Source: Oscillospiraceae bacterium
GTDB lineage: Bacteria > Bacillota > Clostridia > Oscillospirales > Oscillospiraceae
NCBI GenBank assembly: GCA_022799035.1
Contig: JAAWNQ010000010.1
Span: forward strand, 1 to 60,556
Reading direction: 5' to 3'
Length of the DNA stretch: 60,556 nt
Part shown: positions 34,476 to 42,477 of the stretch, in pieces
How positions within the stretch are numbered: position 1 is the first letter of the stretch
Layout of the letters: each line of letters starts with the position of its first letter
Notes under the pieces: model-generated
Told to the model about the DNA's origin: nothing
Database searches by the model: none
Seen by the model: only the letters and a program-made list of their open reading frames with translations
Made by a program: the position numbers and the translations under genes

Positions 34476-35340
34476 GATATGTCTTGCCCTGGCGGGCACC
34501 CTGTTTGCGTTGGGACTGACACTCAACCTGGTGGGGAGTGCCATGGGGGGCAGGAGAGAGAGCAACCGGTACTTCGAGGATCGCTGGGAGGAGGCCTTCT
34601 ATAACGGGAAGTGGGGCTCTATTCTGGTGGGTTCTGATGGGGTCCATATCGGAGGGGAAAACGGCATCCATGTGGACAGTGATGGGGTGAGCATAGGCGG
34701 AGACAGCGGGATCCATGTGGGGCATGGGGATGCGGGAGAGAAGCAGGTCCTGGAGAGCGGGAAGCTGGAGGGGATTACCTCGGTAGAGGTGGATGTGGAT
34801 TGCGGCGACCTGTGGGTCCAGGAGGGGGAGGAATTTGCCGTTTCCCTGGATTGGAATTTGAGGAATTACACCATGAGATATCAGGTGGAGGACGGCGTCT
34901 TAAAGGTGGAGGATGAGAGCTGGGGAGGGGGAAAGTGGGGAGATAATTTTAATGTGGAGTGTAAAATGATACTCACTGTCCCAGCAGGATGGGCTTTGGA
35001 TGTATTGGACTTGTCCACCGAATTTGGAGATATTGAGGTGGACGCGGGTATCACGGCGGGGGAGGCGGACCTGTCTACCAGTATGGGGGATGTGGTCTGC
35101 CGGAGCCTGCAGGCCAGGGATCTGGAGGCCAAAAGCGATATGGGGGACGTGGTCATCCATTTGCCGGGGGATCAGGAGGAATACTCCTGGGATCTGGAGA
35201 CCAGTATGGGGACGCTGACGGTGGACGGGCAGACACGGAACAGCGGCATGGGAGAGATCACCGCCCTGGGAGGGAATGGGCCGAACTATGTGGAGGCGGA
35301 GGCCGCCATGGGGGACATACAGATCCATTTTTCCAAATGA
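34459..35340 (+). CDS. DUF4097-family beta-helical surface protein
   Basis: A 293-residue protein with one N-terminal transmembrane or signal segment (about 5-28) and a DUF4097 beta-solenoid domain (about 95-293; repeated strands such as DVLDLSTEFGDIEVDAGI and ADLSTSMGDVVCRSL). Between them lies a short internal repeat, GxxIGGxxGIHV occurring twice in residues 58-90. It is probably exposed outside the membrane. AAAGGAGCG precedes the ATG. It is the last gene of the PadR cassette. Confidence 0.8.
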   Translation: MKRGIKICLALAGTLFALGLTLNLVGSAMGGRRESNRYFEDRWEEAFYNGKWGSILVGSDGVHIGGENGIHVDSDGVSIGGDSGIHVGHGDAGEKQVLESGKLEGITSVEVDVDCGDLWVQEGEEFAVSLDWNLRNYTMRYQVEDGVLKVEDESWGGGKWGDNFNVECKMILTVPAGWALDVLDLSTEFGDIEVDAGITAGEADLSTSMGDVVCRSLQARDLEAKSDMGDVVIHLPGDQEEYSWDLETSMGTLTVDGQTRNSGMGEITALGGNGPNYVEAEAAMGDIQIHFSK

Positions 35341-35366
35341 GACAGCCATAGAACAAGACATGTCCG

Positions 35367-35398
35367 CCCCCTCTGGCGCATAGAGTTGCCAGAGGGGG
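35367..35398 (+). promoter_or_regulatory. Hairpin containing the SD of the following gene
   Basis: Eleven-base perfect arms (CCCCCTCTGGC, 35367-35377, with 35388-35398). The right arm contains AGAGGGGG, the best SD for the GTG at 35407. Only a short T stretch follows, so it may be a terminator for the PadR cassette, an SD-masking structure, or both. Confidence 0.5.
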
Positions 35399-35406
35399 TG
35401 TTTCCT

Positions 35407-35979
35407 GTGGAGTGGAGCTTTGAGGGACGCGGCGGGGCGGTGACGGTGCGGCAGGAGGGTGACCGCGCGGTCTGTCAGGCCATTCGCCCCGCAGATGGAG
35501 GAGGGCTCTATAAAGCGTGGCTCCTGGGGGGAGGGGAGAGGGTCCTGCTGGGGACCCTGATCCCGGAGGGGGGCGCGCTGCGGCTGCGGCGGGTGATGGA
35601 GGTGGCGGCCCTAAAGCGGCAGGGGGTCTGGCCGCCGGAGGGGGGCGAGGTGGTTCTGGCCTACTCCTTTGCTCCGGAGGCCACGCTGCCTCCGGACTGG
35701 TGCTGGACCGACTGTCCTGGACGGTTGTTGGGGGAAACGATTCTTTCCGGCTGTCTGAGAGGGGTAAAGCGGGGGCTTTTGAAGCGGGATATGGAGGGGT
35801 TCTTTTTGGCTTTTCCCTGGTCCAGGCATGAACCGTTCCCTATTCCGCCCCTGTTTTGTCTGGCGCGGGTGGAGAGATTGGGGGCGGGATGGTATGTGGT
35901 GTTTCGGTTTTCCAGACAGGGAAGGCCGGAGCTTTTGCATAATTTTTCCGAAGCGGGAGAGAATAGGGTCGCAACCTAA
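35407..35979 (+). CDS. Hypothetical protein
   Basis: A 190-residue soluble protein with no signal peptide and no recognised motif; Trp- and Gly-rich, largely beta-strand in pattern (for example LRLRRVMEVAALKRQG, GGEVVLAYSF, GWYVVFRFSRQGRPELLH). Relatives of this size in Oscillospiraceae are uncharacterised. I chose GTG 35407 because of the SD AGAGGGGG; a TTG at 35386 lies within the hairpin loop. The next gene begins 18 bases after its stop. Confidence 0.55.
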   Translation: MEWSFEGRGGAVTVRQEGDRAVCQAIRPADGGGLYKAWLLGGGERVLLGTLIPEGGALRLRRVMEVAALKRQGVWPPEGGEVVLAYSFAPEATLPPDWCWTDCPGRLLGETILSGCLRGVKRGLLKRDMEGFFLAFPWSRHEPFPIPPLFCLARVERLGAGWYVVFRFSRQGRPELLHNFSEAGENRVAT

Positions 35980-35997
35980 ATGAAGGAGGGAACGACC

Positions 35998-36183
35998 ATG
36001 GCAAATCTCACCGCCAAGGAACTGAGCGGCATCAGCGACCAACTGGATTTTGAGAAGGTCCTGTGCGCCAAGTATCAGGCAGCCGTCCAGGAGACGGAGG
36101 ACCAGCAGCTTAAGACCAGCTTTCAGCAGTACGCCGATCAGCACCGGCAGAATTTTGACTGTCTGCTGAACTTTTTGAAGTAA
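35998..36183 (+). CDS. Small helical protein, spore-coat CotF-associated
   Basis: A 61-residue protein made of two helices (DQLDFEKVLCAKYQAAVQET and LKTSFQQYADQHRQNFDCLL). It resembles the short ferritin-like proteins that accompany CotF-type coat proteins in Clostridia. GAAGGAGGG precedes the ATG. Its stop is 12 bases before the CotF-like gene, so the two are likely co-expressed, probably late in sporulation; no sporulation sigma promoter was identified. Confidence 0.65.
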   Translation: MANLTAKELSGISDQLDFEKVLCAKYQAAVQETEDQQLKTSFQQYADQHRQNFDCLLNFLK

Positions 36184-36195
36184 GGAGGGAAGGGC

Positions 36196-36447
36196 ATGAA
36201 CGACCAGGAACGGATCACGGACATGATCCTCACAGAAAAGAAGATGAGCACCAACTACAACACCTTTGCCTCTGAGTGCGTGGATGATCAGCTTCGGGAT
36301 GAATACCTGAAGATCCTGAATCAGAGCCATATGACCCAGACGGCTCTTTTCAAAGCGGCCCAGGCCAAGGGCTGGTATACGGTGGAGCAGGCTCCGGTCA
36401 GCAAGGTCAGTGAGGCCTACAATAAATTCAATTCCCAGAAGCCCTGA
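36196..36447 (+). CDS. CotF-family spore coat protein
   Basis: An 83-residue helical protein matching the CotF family: an N-terminal DQERITDMILTEKKMSTNYN, a second helix LRDEYLKILNQSHMTQTALF, and a C-terminal GWYTVEQA then YNKFNSQ. CotF-like proteins are coat components in Bacillus. GGAGGGAAGGGC precedes the ATG. It ends at a strong terminator. Confidence 0.8.
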   Translation: MNDQERITDMILTEKKMSTNYNTFASECVDDQLRDEYLKILNQSHMTQTALFKAAQAKGWYTVEQAPVSKVSEAYNKFNSQKP

Positions 36448-36455
36448 AAAGGGAG

Positions 36456-36489
36456 AACGCGGCGGCAGTGGATGCCGCCGCGTTTTTTT
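36456..36489 (+). terminator. Intrinsic terminator after the CotF-like gene
   Basis: Twelve-base arms (AACGCGGCGGCA, 36456-36467, with 36473-36484), a 5-base loop and seven T residues. Confidence 0.92.
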
Positions 36490-36534
36490 GCATTATGAGA
36501 CAGGTGATTTTGGCGGATATTTCCACAAAAACAG

Positions 36535-36563
36535 TTGCGGGAAACCGATTTTTAGACTATAAT
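36535..36563 (+). promoter_or_regulatory. hprK promoter
   Basis: TTGCGG at 36535-36540, a 17-bp spacer and TATAAT at 36558-36563, 31 bp before the ATG. Confidence 0.65.
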
Positions 36564-36593
36564 TTGAACCAGAGAATAAAGGGGGGCTGAACC

Positions 36594-37550
36594 ATGGAAA
36601 GTCAGTATAAAGTAAAGCTGAGCCAGTTGGTGCAGGAGTACGATCTGGAGATCCTGCGAAAGGCCCGGGGATACGAAAAGCGGGAGGTGGAGACCCAGGA
36701 TGTGAACCGTCCCGCCCTGGAGCTGATCGGCTACTTTGACTATTTTGATCCCATGCGCCTTCAAATGTTGGGGAAGGTGGAAAAAACCTTCCTGGACGGG
36801 TTCTCCTCCCGGGAGAGGCAGGAGAGCTTTGAGAAGCTGATGGCGCAGGACATCCCCGCGCTCATTATCTGCCGGGGGATGGAGCCCTTTCAGGAGTGTA
36901 TGGAGATGGCGGAGAAGTATGACAGGACCGTTCTCCGCACCCAGGAGACCACCACCGCCTTCATGGGAGCCCTGATCACCGGACTGCGGAACCATCTGGC
37001 CCCCCGAATCACCCGCCATGGGGTGCTGGTGGAGATCTACGGCGAGGGTGTGCTTATCCTGGGGGAGTCCGGCGTGGGAAAGAGTGAGACGGCCATTGAA
37101 TTGATCAAACGGGGCCATCGGCTCATCGCTGACGACGCGGTGGAGATCAAGCATATGGGGGTCAACCAGTTGGTGGGAAACGCCCCGGAGCTGATCCGCC
37201 ATTACATGGAGCTGCGGGGTATTGGTGTGGTGGATGTGCGGCGGCTGTTTGGCGTGTCGTCCATCAAGGATTCCGCCAGCATCGATCTGGTGGTGAATCT
37301 GGAGCCTTGGCGGGACGGGGCGGTCTATGACCGGCTGGGGCTGGAGGAACTCCACTCTAATATCCTGGAGGTGGATGTGCCCTCTGTCACTATTCCGGTA
37401 AAGCCGGGGCGGAATCTGGCGGTCATCATTGAGGTGGCGGCCATGAATAACCGGCATAAGCGTATGGGCTACAACGCGGCCCAGGCTTTTACCGATCAGA
37501 TCAACAAACATTTTGAGGAGACGCTGGCGCAGCAGGAGGAGGGAGAGTGA
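36594..37550 (+). CDS. hprK: HPr kinase/phosphorylase
   Basis: A 318-residue bifunctional enzyme that phosphorylates and dephosphorylates Ser46 of HPr (and Crh), the signal for carbon catabolite control in Firmicutes. The N-terminal domain spans about 1-130. The catalytic domain has Walker A GESGVGKS (157-164), the capping region LIADDAVEIKH, and the C-terminal K4-type signature IPVKPGRNLAVIIEVAAMNNR. Length is normal. GGGGGG precedes the ATG. PTS genes are not in this window. Confidence 0.95.
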   Translation: MESQYKVKLSQLVQEYDLEILRKARGYEKREVETQDVNRPALELIGYFDYFDPMRLQMLGKVEKTFLDGFSSRERQESFEKLMAQDIPALIICRGMEPFQECMEMAEKYDRTVLRTQETTTAFMGALITGLRNHLAPRITRHGVLVEIYGEGVLILGESGVGKSETAIELIKRGHRLIADDAVEIKHMGVNQLVGNAPELIRHYMELRGIGVVDVRRLFGVSSIKDSASIDLVVNLEPWRDGAVYDRLGLEELHSNILEVDVPSVTIPVKPGRNLAVIIEVAAMNNRHKRMGYNAAQAFTDQINKHFEETLAQQEEGE

Positions 37551-37621
37551 TCCCTCGCGGTATAAAGGTAATTCTGGGAGTAAAACCGAAGATAAAGATA
37601 GAATAAAAGGAGGAAATGAAA

Positions 37622-38248
37622 ATGAGCGAGTTTATGTCTTACGATCCCTGGGCCAATATCGTTTCGAGGAATGGATTCAAGGGGGACGAGCTGATCTCTA
37701 TGCTGCAAAAGTCCATCCGGAGAGGCAATGAGGAGAACGCCCTGGTGGCGGCCTACGAGATGTACATCACCAGCCCTCAGTTTGAGGAGAAGCTGTGGCG
37801 GCGGCTGCTTTCCATCTCGGTGGAGGATGTGGGCTTTGGCAATGTGGAGGCCCCGGAGCTGATCTATACCCTCTACCAGATGCACAAGGAATTCCTTTAC
37901 GCAGACGGTGACCGGCCTATGTTTTTTATCCATGCCATCCGGTTCCTGTGCCGGCAGAAGAAGGAGCGGACCAGCGACAATGTGAAGAATATGGTGATAC
38001 GGAAGTTTGCCCATGGGGACATCCCCCCGGTGCCCGACTACGCCTTTGATATGCACACAGCCAAGGGCCGGGCCATGGGCCGGGATGAGGAGCATTTCCT
38101 CACAGAGGCCAGCCGGGTGGAGCCTGAGGTGGATGATCCTCAGGTGAGGAAGATCCGGGAGCAGTATCTGGAGTATCTGAGAGGGGAGAAGGAGCGGACA
38201 GGGAAGCCGGAGGTGGCGCCCTTCCCCTACAACACCTGGCAATACTGA
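37622..38248 (+). CDS. Free-standing RarA/MgsA C-terminal domain protein
   Basis: A 208-residue protein that matches only the C-terminal part of RarA (MgsA_C): DELISMLQKSIRRGNEENAL, LWRRLLSISVEDVGFGN and YAFDMHTAKGRAMGR are RarA-type blocks. The AAA+ ATPase domain with Walker A/B is absent, and no fragment of it lies upstream, so this is a stand-alone domain and not an evident frameshift. It could act as a RarA-like oligomerisation or DNA-fork factor; unproven. AAGGAGG sits eight bases before ATG 37622. Confidence 0.78.
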   Translation: MSEFMSYDPWANIVSRNGFKGDELISMLQKSIRRGNEENALVAAYEMYITSPQFEEKLWRRLLSISVEDVGFGNVEAPELIYTLYQMHKEFLYADGDRPMFFIHAIRFLCRQKKERTSDNVKNMVIRKFAHGDIPPVPDYAFDMHTAKGRAMGRDEEHFLTEASRVEPEVDDPQVRKIREQYLEYLRGEKERTGKPEVAPFPYNTWQY

Positions 38249-38262
38249 AAATTTTGAGAAGT

Positions 38263-38308
38263 CCCTCCTGCCGGAAGTGGTTCATTTGCCGGCGGGAGGG
38301 GTTTCTTT
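38263..38308 (+). terminator. Intrinsic terminator
   Basis: Twelve-base arms (CCCTCCTGCCGG, 38263-38274, with 38289-38300, one G-T pair), then GTTTCTTT. Confidence 0.8.
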
Positions 38309-38349
38309 ACTGAAGGAAATATATTTTTCTGAGGAAGAGCGAAAAATCC

Positions 38350-38378
38350 TTGCATTCCCATCCAAACTGTGGTAAACT
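38350..38378 (+). promoter_or_regulatory. rpsB-tsf promoter
   Basis: TTGCAT at 38350-38355, a 17-bp spacer and TAAACT at 38373-38378. A leader of about 110 nt precedes rpsB. Confidence 0.7.
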
Positions 38379-38421
38379 ACCATAGCCTGCGAAAAATACG
38401 CACACCTTTGGGACGGCGGTC

Positions 38422-38471
38422 TTGTGCTCTGATAGAGTAGACCGGGCCGGATGACCGGGGTGGAGGCACAA
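38422..38471 (+). promoter_or_regulatory. Candidate structured leader of rpsB (S2 autoregulation)
   Basis: TTGTGC (38422-38427) pairs with GCACAA (38466-38471) to close a multibranched element containing a CTCT/AGAG hairpin and a CCGG-ATGA-CCGG hairpin. It ends three bases before the SD region. The location suggests ribosomal-protein feedback, but I could not assign a known Rfam class. Confidence 0.4.
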
Positions 38472-38492
38472 ACAAAAAAGGAGGAACAAACT

Positions 38493-39224
38493 ATGGCAGT
38501 CGTATCTATGAAGCAGCTTCTGGAGGCGGGCGTCCACTTTGGACACCAGACCCGCCGCTGGAACCCCAAGATGGCCACCTACATTTACACCGAGCGGAAC
38601 GGGATCTATATCATTGATCTCCAGAAGACGGTGAAGAAGCTGGAGGAGGCCTACTCTTTCGTCCGTGACATGTCCGCTGAGGGCGGCTCCCTGCTCTTTG
38701 TGGGCACCAAGAAGCAGGCCCAGGAGGCCATTAAGGAAGAGGCTCTCCGCTGCGGCATGTACTTTGTCAACGCCCGCTGGCTGGGCGGTATGCTCACCAA
38801 CTTCAAGACCATGCGGGGCCGTGTGGATCGTCTGAACCAGCTTAAGAAGATGCAGGAGGACGGCACCTTTGACATGCTGCCCAAGAAGGAAGTCATGAAG
38901 CACCTGGGCGAGATCGCCAAGCTGGAGAAGTACCTGGGCGGCGTGGTGGAGATGAAGAAGCTCCCCAGCGCGCTGTTCGTGGTGGATCCCCGGAAGGAGC
39001 GCAACGCCATCAACGAGGCCCGGAAGCTCCATATTCCCATCGTGGCTATCGTGGACACCAACTGTGATCCCGATGAGATCGACTACGTGATCCCCGGCAA
39101 CGATGACGCCATCCGGGCCATCAAGCTGATCTCCAGCGTCATGGCCAACGCCATCCAGGAGGGCCGCCAGGGCGTGGACGCTCCCGTTCCCGCCGCTGAG
39201 ACCGAGGCTTCCGCCGAGGCTTAA
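38493..39224 (+). CDS. rpsB: 30S ribosomal protein S2
   Basis: A 243-residue ribosomal protein. Signatures are [20 protein letters not shown] near the N-terminus and [20 protein letters not shown] with [20 protein letters not shown] in the C-terminal half. The Ala/Glu-rich tail is typical. AAGGAGG precedes the ATG. It forms the conserved rpsB-tsf operon. Confidence 0.97.
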   Translation: MAVVSMKQLLEAGVHFGHQTRRWNPKMATYIYTERNGIYIIDLQKTVKKLEEAYSFVRDMSAEGGSLLFVGTKKQAQEAIKEEALRCGMYFVNARWLGGMLTNFKTMRGRVDRLNQLKKMQEDGTFDMLPKKEVMKHLGEIAKLEKYLGGVVEMKKLPSALFVVDPRKERNAINEARKLHIPIVAIVDTNCDPDEIDYVIPGNDDAIRAIKLISSVMANAIQEGRQGVDAPVPAAETEASAEA

Positions 39225-39241
39225 GATCGCGAATTTTGGGC

Positions 39242-39275
39242 AACGCCCGTCCCCACGGGCGGGCGTTCCTTTTTA
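39242..39275 (+). terminator. Weak terminator between rpsB and tsf
   Basis: Eight-base arms (AACGCCCG, 39242-39249, with 39260-39267) and CCTTTTT after them. It could lower tsf expression relative to rpsB, as no separate tsf promoter was found. Confidence 0.65.
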
Positions 39276-39303
39276 TTAAAACTTTTATTTGGAGGTAATG
39301 GAT

Positions 39304-40215
39304 ATGGCAATCACCGCTAAAGAGGTGCAGGCCCTCCGGGAGAAGACCGGCGTGGGCATGATGGAGTGCAAGAAGGCTCTGGTAGCCAGTGACGGCGATA
39401 TGGATAAGGCTGTTGAGTATCTGCGGGAAAAGGGCCTGGCCGCTTCCGTTAAGAAGGGTGGCCGGATCGCCGCCGAGGGCGCCGCTTACGCTGCCGTCAT
39501 TGACGGCGTGGGCGTAGTGGTGGAGGTCAACGCCGAGACCGACTTCGTGGGCAAGAACGAGAAGTTCGTGGAGTTTGTTCACGGTGTGGCCGCTGTGGTA
39601 GCCAAGGAGAACCCTGCCGATCTGGATGCCCTGATGGTTGCCCCCTATGGGAATGGCCGCAGTGTGCAGGAGGAGCAGCAGGAGATGGTGCTGGTCATCG
39701 GGGAGAATATCAAGGTTCGCCGCTTTGCCCGTTTTGATACCGGCGTCAGCGTGGCCTATGTCCACGCCGGCGGCAAGATCGGCGTGCTGGTGAACTTTGA
39801 GAGCGACCTCTCTGCCGATAAGGTGGAGGCCTTCGGCAGGGATGTGGCTATGCAGATCGCCGCCATGAATCCCCGCTTCTGGGATAAGACCCAGGTGGAC
39901 GACGCCACTCTGGAGGAAGAGAAGAAGATCATGCTGACCCAGATGGCCAACGATCCCAAGATGGCCGCCAAGCCCGACAAGGTCAAGGAGGGTATCGTTA
40001 CTGGTAAGCTGCGCAAGTTCTACGAGGAGAACTGCCTTCTGCAGCAGGCCTTTGTAAAGGATGGGGCCGTGAGCGTGGAGCAGTATATCGCCAATGAGGC
40101 CAAGGCCGCCGGCGGTGCTGTCACCTTTAAGAATGCCGTCCGCTTTGAGAAGGGCGAGGGCATTGAGAAGAAGCAGGAGAACTTCGCCGAGGAGATCGCC
40201 AAGCTCCAGAAGTAA
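39304..40215 (+). CDS. tsf: Translation elongation factor Ts
   Basis: A 303-residue nucleotide-exchange factor for EF-Tu. The N-terminal signature LREKTGVGMMECKKALVASD is textbook, followed by two dimerisation-type core domains (NAETDFVGKNEKFVEFVH; LLQQAFVKDGAVSVEQYI). Length fits the bacterial family. TTGGAGGT precedes ATG 39304. Confidence 0.97.
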   Translation: MAITAKEVQALREKTGVGMMECKKALVASDGDMDKAVEYLREKGLAASVKKGGRIAAEGAAYAAVIDGVGVVVEVNAETDFVGKNEKFVEFVHGVAAVVAKENPADLDALMVAPYGNGRSVQEEQQEMVLVIGENIKVRRFARFDTGVSVAYVHAGGKIGVLVNFESDLSADKVEAFGRDVAMQIAAMNPRFWDKTQVDDATLEEEKKIMLTQMANDPKMAAKPDKVKEGIVTGKLRKFYEENCLLQQAFVKDGAVSVEQYIANEAKAAGGAVTFKNAVRFEKGEGIEKKQENFAEEIAKLQK

Positions 40216-40230
40216 GGAATTGGAATAAGG

Positions 40231-40265
40231 AGAGGCCCTGCCCGAATCGGGCAGGGTCTCTTTTT
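40231..40265 (+). terminator. Intrinsic terminator after tsf
   Basis: Fourteen-base arms (40231-40244 and 40248-40261, one G-T pair) and a T run at 40261-40265. Confidence 0.9.
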
Positions 40266-40376
40266 ATAATTGATAGGGTGCATTTACGCGATTTTTGGGG
40301 GGTGACAAAGAAAGCAGAGGAAAAAACCTCGATAAGTTTCCTTTTGGGATAATGCTTGAATGGCACGGGAAGAGAC

Positions 40377-40404
40377 TTGACTTTTGAGGGATATGTGCTA
40401 TAAT
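40377..40404 (+). promoter_or_regulatory. Promoter of the TRAP transporter operon
   Basis: TTGACT at 40377-40382, a 16-bp spacer and TATAAT at 40399-40404. The remaining 40266-40460 bases show no gene. Confidence 0.65.
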
Positions 40405-40460
40405 AGCATTCGCTTCAACGCTTTTAACTGATAAAGCGGAGCGGGGATGGAGGACCAAGT

Positions 40461-42443
40461 ATGGAGGAGAAAAGAGAGCCTGTAAGTCAGGAGCAGGAGG
40501 CGGTAAACGCCAAGGCTCAGAGGCTTTTGGAGGAGAAGGAGGCCGAATCCCGGACCCGGAACTATACCGGAAGTCTGGGGAAGATCCTCACTGTTTTACT
40601 GTGTCTGTGGGCAGGATTTCAGCTCTACTTTACCACGGTAGGGGCGATCAGCGCCATTGATCTGCGGGCCTTTCACTGCATATTCCTGTTGTCCTTCACT
40701 TTTTTGCTTTATCCAACCTACAAAAAGGAGAGACGGACCCGAAAGGCGCCGCCGGTATGGGATATCCTGCTGATCCTGCTTACGATATGCACCTTTGGTT
40801 ATCTCGTCCTGAATTACACCCGCATTGCCCAGGGGGGCGGCAGACTCACTGACTTTGAGCTGCTTATTGCGGGGGGGGCATTGCTGCTGGCCTTTGAGGC
40901 GGCGAGGCGGGCCTCGGGGAACCTGGCTGTGCTGGCGCTGATCTTCCTGGCTTACAATTGGTTCGGGAAGTTTATTCCGGGGCGGATGGGTCATAACGGT
41001 TTTACTTTGAAGCGGGTACTTTCCACTCAATTCTGGGGCACCCAGGGGATCCTGGGGACGGGGATCGGCGTCTCAGCCACATACATCTTCCTATTTGTGG
41101 TCTTTGGCGCCTTTTTGAAATATAGCGGTTTTTCCAAGTTTATCAACGACTTTTCCTTGACACTGGTAGGGCAGACGCCGGGGGGGCCGGCCAAGGTGGC
41201 GGTGCTGGCCTCCGCGCTTATGGGCATGATAAACGGCTCTGCCATCGCCAATGTGGCTACCACGGGCACCATCACCATCCCCCTGATGAAGCAAACGGGA
41301 TATAAGAAGGAATTTGCCGGGGCGGTAGAGGCGGTGGCTTCCGCCGGAGGGCAATTCTGTCCCCCCATCATGGGGGCGGTAGGCTTTGTTATGGCGGAGT
41401 TTCTTGGGATGAGCTATACGGCGGTGATGCTGGCCGCCATCGTGCCGGCGTTACTCTATTATTTGGGCCTGTTGTTCGCCGTCCATTTCGAGGCCAAGCG
41501 GCTGGGGCTGTCCGGGCTTTCAAAGGAGAACATTCCGAACGCGATAAAGGTCCTGAAGGAGCAGGGGCATCTGGTGATCCCTTTGGTGGTGCTGATCGGC
41601 CTCATGGCAATGGGGTATACGCCGCTCTATGCCGCTGTTATCGCTATCTTTGCCACCGTGGCCGCAAGTTGGCTGCGGAAGGATACCCGGATGACTTGGG
41701 ACAAGGTTGTGGCTGCCACGGTGGAGGGGGCGAAGGGCGCCATTTCGGTGGGGGTATGCTGTGTCATTATCGGCGTTATCATCGGTACTGTGACCCTCAC
41801 CAGCTTGGGGCTTAACATGGGATATCTGATTTTGTCCATCGTGGATAACAGCAGTATCTATCTCACCGGGTTTCTTGTGATGATCATGTCTACCATCCTG
41901 GGGATGGGCGTTCCCGGGGTGGCCGCCTATGTCATTGTTCAGGCGGTGGCGGTGCCGGTACTCATTAAGGTCGGGGTGCTGGATATTTCGGCCCATCTGT
42001 TCTGCCTTATCTACGCCTGCCTTTCCAACATTACTCCCCCTGTGGCGATGAGCAGCTATGTGGCCTCCGGTATTGCCGGTTCTGACCAGACCAAGACGGG
42101 ACTTCTCTCGGTGCGGCTGGGACTGATCGGATTTCTGATCCCCTTCTTTTTCCTGGATAATCCCATTCTTCTCATCGGCGTTGATACCTCTGCCACTCTG
42201 GCGGGGACCTTATGGGCGGTGTTCACCGCCTGTGTTGGCACGGTGGCTCTTGTGGGAGGGCTGGAAGGCTGGTTTCTGCGAAGGGCTGCCTGGCTGGAAC
42301 GGCTGGTGCTGGTCGGAGTGGCGCCCTTAATGCTTTATCCGGGTCACCTTACGGATGTTGTTGGTTTCGGGGTGTTGACCATCGTTGTCCTGTTCCAATA
42401 CTTTACCCGTCGTCCTGCGGCTCCGACAATCGAAACCGCTTGA
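40461..42443 (+). CDS. TRAP transporter fused permease (DctQ-DctM type, TAXI class)
   Basis: A 660-residue polytopic protein with about 16-18 hydrophobic segments. The N-terminal part (about 45-190) is the DctQ-like small subunit; the DctM-like large subunit begins near residue 200, with GMINGSAIANVATTGTITIP and GVPGVAAYVIVQAVAVPVLI as conserved blocks. Fused permeases of this class pair with a TAXI solute receptor, which lies directly downstream. It imports organic acids or amino acids using a Na+ or H+ gradient; the substrate is undetermined. Confidence 0.92.
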   Translation: MEEKREPVSQEQEAVNAKAQRLLEEKEAESRTRNYTGSLGKILTVLLCLWAGFQLYFTTVGAISAIDLRAFHCIFLLSFTFLLYPTYKKERRTRKAPPVWDILLILLTICTFGYLVLNYTRIAQGGGRLTDFELLIAGGALLLAFEAARRASGNLAVLALIFLAYNWFGKFIPGRMGHNGFTLKRVLSTQFWGTQGILGTGIGVSATYIFLFVVFGAFLKYSGFSKFINDFSLTLVGQTPGGPAKVAVLASALMGMINGSAIANVATTGTITIPLMKQTGYKKEFAGAVEAVASAGGQFCPPIMGAVGFVMAEFLGMSYTAVMLAAIVPALLYYLGLLFAVHFEAKRLGLSGLSKENIPNAIKVLKEQGHLVIPLVVLIGLMAMGYTPLYAAVIAIFATVAASWLRKDTRMTWDKVVAATVEGAKGAISVGVCCVIIGVIIGTVTLTSLGLNMGYLILSIVDNSSIYLTGFLVMIMSTILGMGVPGVAAYVIVQAVAVPVLIKVGVLDISAHLFCLIYACLSNITPPVAMSSYVASGIAGSDQTKTGLLSVRLGLIGFLIPFFFLDNPILLIGVDTSATLAGTLWAVFTACVGTVALVGGLEGWFLRRAAWLERLVLVGVAPLMLYPGHLTDVVGFGVLTIVVLFQYFTRRPAAPTIETA

Positions 42444-42477
42444 CATAAAAACCATGGAAGCAAAGGAGTTATCAGAA

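Noticed and set aside
34621-34740. Short direct repeats considered as a CRISPR-like array
   Set aside because: There are only two imperfect copies, in frame with a protein, with no spacers or cas genes.
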